Source of the DNA: Hydrangea macrophylla | Lineage: Eukaryota > Streptophyta > Magnoliopsida > Cornales > Hydrangeaceae | Reading direction: 5' to 3' | Assembly: GCA_033977485.1 (NCBI GenBank) | Contig: CM066988.1 | Span: 31,120,001 to 31,184,000 of the forward strand | DNA length: 64,000 nt | Part shown: piece after piece, positions 1 to 12,700 of the stretch | Position numbering within the stretch: position 1 is the stretch's first letter | Layout: each line of letters starts with the position of its first letter | Notes under the pieces: model-generated | Database searches by the model: none | Seen by the model: the letters and a program-made list of their open reading frames with translations, nothing else | Told to the model about the DNA's origin: nothing | Translations under genes and position numbers: made by a program

Positions 1-189
1 ATGATGCTTCTACTGAGTCATCACTAACGAAATCTCCTTGTTCCTGAGCTTCTTGATTCCATGGCCTAGAATCCGCATTGGTCCTTCATTAAACATAACA
101 TTGTCATTGACTTCAATATCCTTAAAGTTAATCTTGTGTGCTAGGTTATGAGCACATTTTCATAGCATACTGATGTGGAACACATTGTG
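1..189 (-). pseudogene. Chromovirus pol C-terminus (integrase tail), window-edge fragment
   Basis: Read on the minus strand this begins with VHNVFHISML and continues, after frame slips and stops, to LRNKEISLV. Both match the conserved end of plant chromovirus (Tekay/Del-type) polyproteins, where the integrase tail runs into a chromodomain-like segment. It continues the integrase whose preceding part (SEV, about 3,772-3,780) lies on the far side of the solo LTR; the two pieces are consecutive in the family's protein. The element's own 3' LTR must lie left of the window. Decayed, not functional. Confidence 0.75.
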
Positions 190-194
190 CACTC

Positions 195-3100
195 TGTGGA
201 TACCAGCATTTTGGGCCCACTGTTAATTTTAGAACATTTTTCAAATTTTAAATTCAAAGACGAGTTGCCACTTAAATTTTAAAAGGAAAATTAAGAAACT
301 ATTTTGAAAGCAAACTGATCTTTTGCGAAACAAAGATAATCTGGGTCCGGGGATTATAGAATGAAAGGGGAAGGAGCCCGGTGGACTAAAACACCCCCTC
401 TCATCTTATCTCGCGATAGGCCTTTACTCATTATCCTATTTAATCGAATTATTTGATCTAAGCGTGCCCTCAACTATTACATATATATATATATATATAT
501 ATAAATATTACATTACATAAGCATGTTGAAAAATGGTGCAAAATTGCTAACGACAAAATATCATTCATAAGCCACGTAATTCAAATAGCAAGCAATATGA
601 TGTGCAAATAGGGAACTAGAAACCATACCCAGGATCTGACCGCGAAATAGAAACGTGCAATGCATACATATAAAATAAAATCTAAGAAAAGGTCTCTAAC
701 GCATATAAACACATAAAGCAAGACCTAGTCTAAGGTGTCGCACATGGAGTCGAAAATCAATTAAAATCAAAGAAGTAAATTAAACTAGAGAAGAAGTTGA
801 GAAATTGTACCTCAAATGCGCTACAAAACAAAGATTAGTACACATGCCTTGATCAAAGATATCAAATAATCAACCCTAAGCTTCTAGCTTAAATCTACCA
901 AGCATGGAAGGAATTGACCTATTTATGGATTCCTTATAATTAATTGAAAATATATCACCTCTATAGATATGCAAGTCTCAACTAGGAGCCAATGCAATGT
1001 CCATATAGAGGTAGTATAATCCCGACATGATCATAAGGAATTCACAACTAGGTTCAATTAGGGACAAAACAACCTAGAGCTAGATCCTAACTACAAGTAT
1101 AAATATACATGGATGAATGCATGGATATGTATAAGGACAAACTATGAGTTATTCACTAACTTGGATCACATAGCCTCTGGATTTAAGCTAAATTATAAAT
1201 ATTCAAAACATGATCTGGGTCCCAAGGCATTAGGAAACCATTTAAGTTAAAACCAATAAGATTAGACAAAAATAGTGACAACTTCTCATGATTTACAGAG
1301 AGCAGACCAGACTTTGAAAGATAGAAAACCATACTTTCAACGGTTGGATCTTAGTGATTTTTTGATATGATGTACCTCTATGAGTCTAGTTTCTAACCCA
1401 AAAAGAAAATCAAAGATTGAACGGTTAGATCTCTGGGAATAAGGAAAAAACTAGACAGCACTCAGCAATCTGCAATTCTCTGTCCAGAGTTTTTGTATGA
1501 TTTTCTAAAAATAGTAAACAAATGAGAAACACTTTGTTCTTTTTAGGGTGTCTTCCTAACACATTGAACTACTTAGAAAATTTTATTTGAGGCCAAGAAA
1601 GTTCGATTAAGGTTCTGATTTGTTATTTTTAAAATGGATTTATTATTCTGAAATTTTGGACAGAGAGTAGCTTGCTTTGAAACCATAAGGCCAAACCATT
1701 TTAAACATGGAATTTCCTCAAGACAAAGATCACAGAGGTACTCAAGTGAGTTATGAACATCCTCCAATTGGTCTCATCCTATTCCAATGGACCATGATTT
1801 AATGAAAAATATTTGATCGCAGTAAGTTTAAGGATTCACTGCACCATTGTTAGATTAGTGTTCATATTTTGAATCAAACTTGATCCATGATTCTAGAGAG
1901 AACTAGGATCAAGTATGATTATGATTATTGGAGTAAGTGATGAAATATAAAGAGATCCATAGATTTAACCTCAATGAACCTCTATCATAGATCTCACATT
2001 TGAAAATCTAGCAAGAGAATCCTAAGGTCTTATTCAATCTTATAGACTCTTGAATATTCAAGTTCCCTAGATTTCAACAAACAAGCTATGAAAACTTACA
2101 TCTAAATCCTCTCTCAAATATATGATCCTTGAGAAAATTAAAACTATGATATGCTATTCTCCTCTCAAATTAATGGTCTTTGGGGACTAAATGAGACCCA
2201 AATCTCTATGGAATATAGTATGGATTCCACAAGATTCCTAGTAGGTAGATCCAAGTCATGAGCTAAGACTTGAACCCAATAAACTATGTGTAGATATGAC
2301 CATGACCAATCTTAATCCCTATATAAATCATAGGATCATAAGGGACTAGAGGATCAAAATCAAAGAGATCTAATGAGATATTGAAGATCTCATAGATCCT
2401 ATGAGAAGAATATAAACAAAAGAAATGAAATCAAAGGTTATTTGAAAAATTCAATTCAAAACTCTTTTAATCTTAAATCCAAAGCTCTATTTAGACCCAA
2501 ATCAATGAAAATAACATATGATCATTCAATCACAAATTCTATGTGGTGTGTCATGAAATGAGATAAGAAGAGAGGTTTTGAAAATGTGTAAAAATCCTAG
2601 ATCTATGAATTTGTGATTGAATTATGTAGAACAAGTATGGAATAAGGATTTAACCTCTAGATCTTCTCAGGATATAATTGATTTAGAGAGATCCAAGCCT
2701 AGCAATATTCTTCTTCTTCTTCCTTGAAGCTTCAAGTTTCTTCAATGGAAATTTGAGGAATTGGGTGAATTGGGTAGGATTTCTAATAGGGTTTTGGGTT
2801 TCTCTCTCTATATTTCTCTAAGAACAAACTTCATCTTCAAAATTCAGCCTTTCTTTCTAAGATTCAAGTCTCATCTTCAAGGTTCAAGTCTCCAACCTCT
2901 CAAAATGAAAGAAAATGGGGTTTTATAGACTTTCATTATCTTAGGGGCTAAGATAAGGGTAGATAGGTCAATTAGAGATGATGGGAGCATGGTTTGCATG
3001 ACTTAGGAGTAGTAAACACGTACACAAAAAATGGCATCATTTGGTGTATTCATTTGATCAAAGATTGAAAATGATTTTTGGCTTAAAACTGCAAACCAGC

Positions 3101-3766
3101 CTAGGCCAGCGCTCAATGAAGATGGAACGGCACTCGCTAAGTGCCGAACGGTCGTTTAATTTATGTATTTACTTAAGACATTAAATGTAATTAAGGAAAT
3201 ACCCCCCATTTGGATTCAATAAAAATATCTAGAAAATCAAAATCCTTAAGGAAAAAAAGTCAACTCTCTCTCCGAAGGCAAAATTTCCAATTTCCTGCAC
3301 AATTCTTCTTAAAGACCTTTCGATTTCTCAACGTTCCTTTGATTTAAAAATTCTTAAAAATTATTTCTAGCATAAAGGAGACCCAATGAACAATTACCGG
3401 GACTTTTCATCTTGAAATTTGGAAATTTTACGATTGACCCCCTTTTGAACCGTTGACTTTTCACTGGGTTAACTGTTGACTTTTTTGGGGTTCTTGCTGA
3501 AATTCTCTCCTTTTAAAAATGGTTTTAAGATGCTCCGAGGACAATGCCGTGTTTCTATACGTGTTCAAAACTCATGGCCTACAAGGTGACGGTAGATGAG
3601 AATTTGGTCTTTTTAGCTGAAAAGGGCGACTTTGAACCGAGATTCTTTTAGGAAGAGAGTCGGATTGCTTGTAAGAGTCTTGATTCTGACGAGACATATT
3701 CATCATCGATCTCTAGAGGTAAATCCCCCTAAGTTTAATAGTTCGGTCAAAATTGGGGTGTCTACA
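195..3766 (-). mobile_element. Solo LTR (Tat/Retand-like) inserted in a chromovirus pol
   Basis: On the minus strand the segment starts TGTAGACACCCC and ends TATCCACA, the TG...CA form of an LTR. It is flanked by CACTC (190-194) and CACTT (3,767-3,771), a 5-bp target duplication with one mismatch. No internal region is present, so this is a solo LTR left by LTR-LTR recombination. It shares with the LTRs at 9,733-12,971 and 57,188-60,647 the TGTAGACACC start, an 'aaggagccc...gactaaa' block (about 380-410) and a 'gagttgccac' block (253-262). It is much more diverged from those two than they are from each other. It carries a (TA)n run at 480-502. Confidence 0.8.
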
Positions 3767-4800
3767 CACTTCTGACATCTTTGGCGGTAATACGAGTCGA
3801 TACGTAACTTTTCCAACACGTTCTAGAATCTCAAACTGTCCAATAAATTTACGGCAATAGTTTGCCTCTCTTCTGCCCAAATCTGACAATCCCTCAAATC
3901 GGTGAAACTTTAAGCTACACGTGATCTCCAACTATAAATGCCAAGTGTTTGTGTCACTTGTTAGCATAATTCTTGTGTTAGGTCTGAGCAATCTTCATCT
4001 TCTCACGTACAATCTGAATCTTCTCGCTAGTCTCTCATAGCATTTCTGGCCCAAGAAGTTAAGTATCTCTGACTTCATCCCAACATAGCAACGATTGGCA
4101 AGGTCTTCTATATAAAACTCCAAATGGCGCCATCCCTATACTTGTATGGTAACTGTTGTTGTAGGCGAACTCGATCAACGGCAGGTGTATCTCCCAAGAA
4201 ATCTCAAACTTGATAACACATGCATGTAGCATGTCCTCCATCACTTGATTAACTCATTTAGTCTGCCCATTGGTCTGCGGATGAAAAGCTAAACTCAGGT
4301 TTAGTGTAGTTCCCATCGCTATTTGGAGAATCTTCAAAAATTCTATAGTAAAGCGCGAATCTCGATCTGACATGAAAGAAACAAGTACACCATGTAATTG
4401 TACAACATGCTATAGATACATCTGGCTCAAACGATCCACTGGATACGTCATGTTGTAGGCGATAAAATGTGCTGTCTTCATAAGTTGATCCACAATTACC
4501 TAAATAGCATCATGGTTTCGTTGTGACTTCGACAAACCTACCACGAAATCCATGGTGATATGTTCCCATTTTCATTGGGGAATCAGTAATGGTTACAGTA
4601 ATCCAAGTGGTTTCTGATGTTCCGCTTTACTTGTTTGCAAGTAAGACATTGAGATACATACTCAGCTACTTCCCTCTTCATTTCTTCCCACTAGAAATTC
4701 CTCTTCAAGTCATTGTACATCTTTATACCTCTAGGATGAATCATCATCCGTGACTTATGTGCTTCATCCAATATTTCTTTTCAAAGATTTTCTTCGTCAG
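3767..4800 (-). pseudogene. Chromovirus integrase (decayed)
   Basis: The minus strand carries, in shifting frames, the integrase landmarks of plant Ty3 chromoviruses: the linker DEAHKSR...IHPRG.KMY.DLK and the zinc-finger second half CLTCKQVK (about 4,620-4,780). The conserved core appears at 4,059-4,244 (SWEIHLPLIEFAYNNSYHTS, then GMAPFGVLYRRP) and the GPY/F-like tail at about 3,776-3,931 (GQFEILERVGKVTYRLVLPP). Many stops and frameshifts break it. It lies 3' of RT/RNase H, the normal gypsy order. The tail is cut by the solo LTR at 3,766. Confidence 0.8.
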
Positions 4801-5412
4801 GTATGCAAAGTCTACCTTTACATTGTAAGGCTCCTTCTGTACCAATACTCTAGACCTCTGGTTCCTTGGTTGACATCTTGGCAAATCGTAACTTCAAATC
4901 TTCTGTCGTCTGTTGAGCCTCTATGATATGGCTAATTAAAGTTGGTTGTACCATAAGACATCCAAAATGCTGTCCTTCCATTGGTTCCACTAGCTGAAGA
5001 TCAAACTCAGCTACAACTTCTAATGCTCGCCTTTTCGCATTAGTAACGCAGTGATTAGTAATCGAGATCAGTGACTCAAAGCATCTGCTATGACATTTGC
5101 TTAACTCGGATGGTATTTCAATAAAAGGTCATAATCCTTAAGTAACTCCATCCATCTTCGTTGTCACATGTTCAACTCCTTCTAAGAGAACAAATACTTC
5201 AAGCTCTTATGATCGAAAAATAGATCAAACTTCTCTACATAGAGATGATGTCTCTAAATCTTGAATGCAAAGACTATTGCTACTAATTCCAAATCATGCG
5301 TGAAATAAATTTTCTCATGTACCTTCAATTGTCTTGATCCATACGTAATCACATTTTTGTCTTGCATAAGCACACAACCAAGTCCTTGGTATGATGCATT
5401 ATTGTAGATCAC
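4801..5412 (-). pseudogene. Chromovirus RNase H (decayed)
   Basis: The minus-strand translation gives [44 protein letters not shown] and NVIADALSH. These match the gypsy RNase H pattern (SDAS..GLG, THDLELAAVV, TDHKSLKYL, ANVVADALSR) in the right order and spacing, but stops interrupt the frame. It follows the RT connection domain directly. Confidence 0.75.
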
Positions 5413-6310
5413 TTACCTTTCTACACTCTTTGGTATCGCGAGTACTGGTGTAGAAGTCAATCGTTCCTTTAACTCTTGAAATGCACCCTCACGCTTGTCT
5501 GTCCATTCATACTTTATCTCCTTTCTCGTCAAATTCATCAAAGGTCCTGCACTCTTGGAAAATCCTTCCACAAATCTCCGATAATATCCTGTTAGGCTGA
5601 GGAAACTTTTGACCTCCATAGCATTGGTCGGTCTATTCCAGCTTAAAATTGCATCAATCTTAGATGAGTCCACTGAGATACCGTCCTGAGATATAATATG
5701 TCCCAAGAATTTAACCTCCTATAGCCAAAATTTGAATTGTTATCGCATACAACTTGCTATCTCGAAGCAACTGTAAAGCAATCTATAAGTGTTCCTTGGG
5801 ATCTTTCTCTATCTTTGAGTAGATCAAGATGTCGTTGATGAATAATATAACGAGTTAATATAGATATGGTCTGAATACTCTATTCATCAAGTCTATGAAT
5901 ACTGTTGGTGCATTTCTTAATCCAAAATGCATAACTAGAAACTCATAATGCCCGCATCTCATCTTGAACGCAATCTTCGTCACATCCTCTGGTTGAACCA
6001 ATAGTTGGTGACATCCTGAATACAGATCAATCTTTGAAAAGATCCTTGATCCTTGCAACTGGTCGAATAGATCATCTATCCAAGGAAATGGATGCCTATT
6101 CTTAATTGTTACCTTGTTCAACTCCCTTTAGTCTATATAGAGTCAAAGTGTTCCATCCTTCTTCTTTACAAACAGAATTGGTGCTCCCCAAGGTGACATA
6201 CTCGGGCTAACAAAATCCAAATCTTTAAGTTCCTAAACTTGCTTTTTTAGTTCCAACATCTCAATTGGGGCCATCCGATATGGAGTCTTAGATATCAGCA
6301 ATGTGCCAGG
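5413..6310 (-). pseudogene. Chromovirus reverse transcriptase (decayed)
   Basis: The region begins 5' with [16 protein letters not shown] and WGAPILFVKKKDGTLRL (about 6,150-6,310), then [20 protein letters not shown] and [13 protein letters not shown] (5,855-6,121). It ends with the connection segment [16 protein letters not shown] and [11 protein letters not shown] (5,413-5,706). The family's usual residues [14 protein letters not shown] and KIDLRSGYHQL are recognisable with substitutions. A frameshift or stop falls between 5,707 and 5,855, where the YVDDI-type catalytic box should lie, so the enzyme is not intact. Confidence 0.85.
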
Positions 6311-6479
6311 TACTAGTTCCACACAAGTCTATTTCTCTTTTTGGTGGAAGTCTTTTAATATCCTGGAATACATCCTGAAACTCTTGTATATTAGGAATTT
6401 GATCCATCATGAGTTCTGCACTCATACTTGCACCTCCGATTGTAGCTAAACAACTTGGAAGAAGTATGTCGCTCGTTAG

Positions 6480-6860
6480 CTGGCACTAAAATATGATAGT
6501 CGATTGTCTTGGTATTGGAAATACAATCGTCATAGTAGGGCAGTCCAGGTTGGCACCATACTTGGTCAACCAATCCATCCCTAGGATAATGTTAAACTCT
6601 GACATTGACAGAACTACTAAGTCTGCTGGAAGATTTCTATCCTCCAAAGTCAATGGACAATCTTTCCACACTTTATTTAACTTAAAAATCACTCCCAATG
6701 GTGACACATCATTAAGTGTTGTCTCAAGTGTCTGGGTTCTAAACCCAACTGACGCATAATCTTAATAGCAATAAACGAACGTGCAGCTCTAGTATCGAAT
6801 AAAGCTTTAACTGAACTATGAAAGAGTACAAGCGTACCTTCCAAATGCTGCTATTCTTTG
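6480..6860 (-). pseudogene. Chromovirus aspartic protease (decayed)
   Basis: The minus strand reads ALFDTRAARSFIAIKIMRQL (about 6,760-6,830). This aligns to the retropepsin active-site stretch LFDTGATHSFI, with the catalytic Gly changed to Arg. Downstream (6,486-6,707) is MSEFNIILGMDWLTKYGANL, the flap-and-end motif (DVILGMDWLSKYGA) of plant gypsy proteases. The active-site substitution and intervening stops argue against activity. Confidence 0.75.
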
Positions 6861-6929
6861 GCATTAAAGCCTACTTCCGCTAGGATGATAGCATTCATCC
6901 TTATCTGATCTAGGGATCCTTGTATTCTC

Positions 6930-8024
6930 AGAATTAGTGCCCCATAATACCCTCCGCGAGGTACACGACAATCCTTGCTCAAATGTCCCATCTTGTTGTA
7001 ATTCTGCCAGATAGCATCCATTTAGCAGTTAACCCTGAGGGCTGTGTAGAACTTGGCAATGTCACTTGGCTTTCTGTAACTAAAACATCCTTCGTTGTTG
7101 GTTGGCAGGGCAGTTAGCAGTGCCTAAGGCTGTGGTCCCTACTGGCGATATTGCTAGGGTGAAGGATAAACCTGCTGAGGCTTCCTACTTCCCTCCCCGG
7201 TGTGCTTGTTCCCTTGAAAATTCCCCTGAGGTCTCCAACCCCAGTATTTCTTGGTGGTTGGTTTTGGAAACTCTACTATTGTGGAAAACTTCTGACGACT
7301 AGGGTCGATTTATCTGTGGTCGTTGTACTGGATAAGCATCCTTTTCCAACCCTACAGCAAATCTGACAATCCCCTCAAACAATTGATTCAGATGACCAAC
7401 CGTCATATGTCTGAGGTGGAGATTCAATCCTTGGTGAAATCTCTTTACCTTCTACAATGGACTATCTATCATATGTTGAGAAAATTGAGATTGACGCTCA
7501 AACTGTGTTATGTATTCTCGCACAGTCCATCATCTTTAGACCAAATTGAGAGTGTTCCTCTCTTATTGATCTCTCTCATCATCTAGGAAGTACTTTTCTA
7601 AAAACATTTCCCAAAAAATCCCCCAACACATTTTCCGTGCAGCTTCAGCTCCTATTGTAGCTCATTCAGCTTCCCAACAATTTGCGGCAACGTACGAGAG
7701 TTAAAATGTGGCAAGACGACACTTATCTTGCTCAGTACATTCCAAAACTTCAAAAATCAATTCCATTTCCAGTATCCACTACTCCGCCTTCCATGGCTCG
7801 GTTAACCCATCAAATTTCTTAGGGTGTAATCCATAGAAACATTTAAGTAACTTATCACCAGTCTATCTTGGTGGCAGTGGTGCAACAGGTCCCTGGTGAG
7901 TAGAGTAGTTATAAGTATCTCCCACATGTTCCATTCTCTGCATGAAGGCATCAAAAATGCCCGTAGGATCTATACCTTTCGAAATAGGGGCTCCTAATCG
8001 TGCTTGATTCCTCAGTCTAACCAT
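6930..8024 (-). pseudogene. Chromovirus gag (decayed)
   Basis: The probable start is the ATG at 8,024 (MVRLRNQARLGAPISK). Downstream pieces FMQRMEHVGDTY, KKFDGLTEPWKAE, FEVLECTEQDKCRLATF and EYITQFERQSQFSQ resemble the capsid of plant Tekay/CRM-type elements. A zinc-knuckle remnant NKMGHLSKDC is at about 6,960-7,010, with the first Cys positions lost. Stops recur throughout. It precedes the protease as expected for the element. Confidence 0.7.
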
Positions 8025-8364
8025 AGTGATAAAGTGTGTCGTTTACCTACAAAAGACCTATTGATTAGCTGAAAGTCTTCTCATAGATAAAAATCAAGAT
8101 AGAGCGAGAAGCAACAAGAACTAACAGTTCTACTTCTCAGCACATATCACTCAAAAGATGTACTGCATAGTACATACTAGTCAAACTGTATCCCACATGG
8201 GACATAGGATAAAATAGTACTAAGGTCAGCTATTTATAATACAACTACTAATAATAATATCTATACAAGGCTATGGTCAAATAGCTATCTCTCAAGCTCC
8301 CAAAAATCATATGTACAACATATCCTGATAAAACTAACAAAAACCAAACTCTGTAGATCCTGAC

Positions 8365-9258
8365 TTAAAAGTCATCAGCATTTGATCCTGTTGGCGGTGC
8401 CTCGTCCTTCAGTACAATGTCCATCTCTACAAGTGGATCAGCCTCCACTGGCGCTGTAAGTCCTCCAACTACTACTCTTATATCCCAGTCCTCAATGATC
8501 ACTTTGTCCACATTTATATTCTTAATACCAAATACTGGCTCGGCAATGTCAGTGACCATCTCGGCAAAATCCCTAACTATGGCCATAGCCTCTACTAGTG
8601 CAGCCTCTCCTATCGAAAGTCTATCTGGCTGTGTAATCATCCCTGAGACCCACTCGACTTCCATGTTGGTAATGGATGCCATGTATAATATAGGTCTTAC
8701 TAGTAACTCGGGCATAACAGGTATCTTTGGTATGACTACCTTCTCTACCTCAGGAACATCCACTACTACTATAACCTTCTCATCAACTAACTCTGGGTCC
8801 TCCTCTGGCTCCTCCTCATCATTGATGGGCTCAATGTCCTTTGTGGGATACTCCTCTGGGTTATCATCTACTATCGGCTCAGCCTCCGACGACTTTGGTA
8901 CGGGTACCTTAGGTACTAGTGACGGTGGTGCTACTGTCGGTACTGCCTCAATTGGTCCTCGAAGAATGGTTTGTAGCTCTGTAGCATCCACCTCCAACTT
9001 ACTCTGGATTAATCATAAATTTTCCTAATAAATATCCCTACCAATCCTCACAGAATGATAAGCATCCATACACATCTCTGTAGGGTGAGTCTTTCCAGTC
9101 ATATAGAGAGCCTTCCACATATCCTCCTCCAGATACTGACTAGCTATCTGGCATATGCGCTCATGGTAGAACTCCAGATTAGCTAGCTCCATGGTATCCC
9201 CATGGATCACGTGTCCTCTATATCCATCAGTCACAAACTTATGGAACTCTAGATCCAT
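8365..9258 (-). pseudogene. Acidic ORF of unknown function upstream of chromovirus gag
   Basis: I do not recognise this protein. The first ATG (9,258) starts MDLEFHKFVTDGYRG and runs about 77 codons to TAG at 9,025-9,027. A TGA follows at 9,013-9,015, after which the same frame is open to 8,365. The second part is strongly acidic and Pro/Val-rich (for example NDEEEPEEDPELVDEKVIVV) and ends PPTGSNADDF. A good 3' splice-site look-alike, TTTTCCTTTGCAG, lies just before the ATG (about 9,270-9,282). Some large plant gypsy elements carry an extra ORF 5' of gag, and this may be one. It could equally belong to another inserted repeat. The reading frame is clear; the function is not. Confidence 0.4.
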
Positions 9259-9294
9259 GATGCTACCCTGCAAAGGAAAACTATCTATCGTCAA

Positions 9295-9732
9295 GAGGAT
9301 GAACTTATCTTAATCTCATCTCAGGGAATCTTAAAATACTAGGACCAGATGGTGTGGAATGATTAGTGAATGAAAGTATAACAACCTAAAGCTCCGATCT
9401 TCAAATACTAGGACCAGATGGTGTGGAATGATTAGGGAATCTTAATCTTATCTTAATCTCATCTCAGGGAATCTTAATATTAGGCCATTGAAGCTCCGAT
9501 CTTCTCCAATGGCCTCTTTTCCCTCCTCCTCTGTCTTTACCTTCTCTCTCTCTACCTCTGTCTCCTTCTCTTTCTCTTTCTCTTCTGTCTATCTCAGTCT
9601 TACTATATATATATATATGTGTATATATATATATGAGTGTGTGTATATATGTACATGAACACAATCCTCTGTCTCTTTCCAACTCCCAAGGCTGTCAACA
9701 ACCTCCCATAATTGATATGGGTTCGTACAAGG
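9295..9732. repeat. Noncoding segment with nested duplication and CT/TA microsatellites
   Basis: A block of about 30 bp (ACTAGGACCAGATGGTGTGG core) occurs at about 9,339 and 9,410. A second block (CTCATCTCAGGGAATCTTA) occurs at about 9,315 and 9,456, flanking the first pair. Pyrimidine-rich CT repeats (9,515-9,600) and (TA)n/(GT)n repeats (9,605-9,650) follow. I see no gene. Confidence 0.5.
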
Positions 9733-12700
9733 GTTATATGAGCACGAAGTGTTCTAAACGCAGTATCCTAGATATCCAGGGATTCAATTTTAAAGAAAAG
9801 TTTGAAATTGACGCGCAATGAAAAGCAATTTTGGAAAAGACGTCGTTTTGATTTCAAAAAGACCACGAAAGTTTTGGAGGACTTCCGGACTTCAATTGAG
9901 CTTTAATTTTTATTTCAAAAACCCCTAGAATATTTTTATACTGAAATTCAACTCAACAGCTTTCCAACGGTACGTAAATGGACGATTTTGGACACCAAAA
10001 AGTATTTTTACAAAAATCTGGAAAAGCAGTGAATGTAATATTTGAAACAGGCCTTAAGGGCAACCTGGGGAACAAGAAAAGTAAGTGGCGGGTCCCATAT
10101 GCAGGGTGACGGGTCCCGCCTAAGTCGACACCCATATGTTGCCCCCTTCATCGAGCTTTTTGAGTTCCAAACCCTTCTAGAAGCCTCCCACTATGAGGAA
10201 ATTGCCTGAAAACTGTGTTTAGGCACCAAAATGGCCATTTTAACCCTTTTCTGCTCTCTGAAAAACCTGTTTTAACCCTGTGACTTAAGAGTTAAGTTTT
10301 CAAAAATCTATATATAGATCCATATGAGATCATCTTTCTCACACAAGTACATATAGAGAAGAGTATATAGAAGAGAGAAGTACATAGAAGTGAATATACT
10401 TGCAAAATACTTTCAATTTAAGAGAGATTTCTAGAGAGATGAAGTGAATTATGAATTAAATTTTTTTTTAAACTAATCTCAAGATAACTAGTTTAGATGA
10501 ATTAGACATCAATTGCTTCCCTCAACTTCCATGGATAAGTGCTTGAAGAACACTTGAAGAAGAAGACTCTTCAATTCAACTTTGAGTGCATAAGTGAGAA
10601 TCCTTCAAGAGGTAAACATCATAATTCATCTCTAATTCCTACTTTTATATATAGATCTATAAGACTTGGATCTAACTTAGTTTTATTTTCTTTGTTAGAA
10701 CACTCATCTTTTTCCTCTCTTGTTCTTCACACACTCATAAAACTAGATCCAAGTCTCTTTTGATTTTATTGATAATCCTTAATTAGAGATTGCTTTTCAC
10801 TTTGGTTTTCAATTTTGATTTCATTCTTCTATTTAGTTTAGATCCATGCATACATAATTATATATATATATATATCTATTTTGCATTCCATAATAGTTTA
10901 GAAGTATGATCTATGAGAAGGATGATTCCTATGTTCATACCTATCTCTTGTTTTTTCCTATTACCTAGAATTCCTATTGAGTTTCATCTCCAATAGGATA
11001 TTTGTAAGTCCCTTTGATCCATGATCTAGAGTTCTTCATAGAACTTGAGGGCTAAATTGATTGGAAATTATGTTAATCAAGCAGATCTATGAGGTTGATC
11101 TCTCTAATAAGCTTCAACCATCACTTAAGAAGTTTTTCTCACACTTTAAAAATGAACTAGTAAAAATTCAGCAAAACAGATTGGTTTTGTCCATGAGATT
11201 TGGTCCACCAAAACCCATAGTTTGATGGATTTCAAATTTTCTGGGTAAACTTTTATGAATTAGCTTTCATTTCATCCATTTTGAGAAACTCTAGGATCCA
11301 CATGCTATTTTTAGAAATTGTTGAGAAATCGGTGGACAGATTTGAACATAGTCTCTTTGTATTTGAATTTCAGAAAATTTATAATAGTTACCGATATTCC
11401 ACTTTTTGGGGATGATTCCTAACTCATGTATCTATAAGCCCATGGAAAATCGTGAGCATACAATCGAGCTAAGATCATTTTTTAAGCGTTTGAAGTTGAT
11501 ACAACTATTTTGGATTTTCTAGATTTAACTACAATTATGATTATGTATACAAAATGGTCATGCCTTGATCACTCAACAATAATTTATGAATAAACTTGGT
11601 TTAGAAATTATCTAGAATAAATGGATGAGAGATTAAAAGCTTAGAATAACTTGATTAACATGATTCATGAACTTCTATTATACTTCTATTATGTTTTGCA
11701 TTCCTTTGTCAAGTGATACCAAATTTCTAGAATAACAGAGTCTGTTTAAAACAACTTTTCAGAAATCCTAAGTTCATGACATGTCCATGGGATTATTTTT
11801 GTCACAAATTACAATGAAATAGCTTTCTTTTGACATCAAATATAGCTTCACATGATTTTTATAGTATTAATTATGATTTTTACAAGAACAGTGGACAGTC
11901 CTGGTCCACTGTTTCCAAAACTCTTATTTCTCAAACTTCAAAAATGGCAAAGAGGTTTTACTTTTTGGAGAAGTTTCCTAAGACATGTATCTAACTTTTT
12001 ATAAAAGGGTTTTAACCCAGCTCATGTTTAAGACCACTTTTGATAGGATTCATTTGAAGTTACTGAATCTGGAATTTTGATTGATGACATTTTTTCCTTG
12101 TTTATCATGCATATCATTTGTTTGCTTGTATTTTTGCAATGCTTGGGTATTTCTTGGTGTCTTAGTGCAGAGAATTGAATGTCGTGGATCCGGACTTTGA
12201 TTTGTGGATTTGCCTCGTCTCATGTGGTTTAGTGCGCATGTATCATGTACTATCTCTATCCTCTCTTAGAATTTTTCTAGGTTTACAACTTTATTTTCAA
12301 CGACACATTTCCTTTAGGATAGTCCTCGTTTATATGCTTATGTATTAGAGATATCTTATCTACGATTGTTGCATGATTGCATTACACGTTTTCTTTCTTT
12401 TTCTTTTTTTGCAACTCTGCTTGAGTTAACCCAATGTAAGTTTTCTCGTTTCCTTTTTTATATCATGGCATGTTTCCTTTATTTGCATCGGTCCCGGGCG
12501 GGACTAGCCATTATGAGTATACCACTCCCTTGTATTGCATGTGCATCAGACTTCTACTTGATTTAAGCTCTTGACATAATTTTTCTTAGATGCTCTTTTT
12601 AACATGTATATTCTATCTAGTATGTTTGAGGAAACAACACCAATTATGAATTAAGAACAACGATATTCAAATCAAGGCCTACCATTCAGTAGGGCGAGGA

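Noticed and set aside
8417..9028. Plus-strand Ser/Thr-rich frame of 203 codons
   Set aside because: It is the antisense of the acidic ORF at 8,365-9,258; its low-complexity composition mirrors the other strand.
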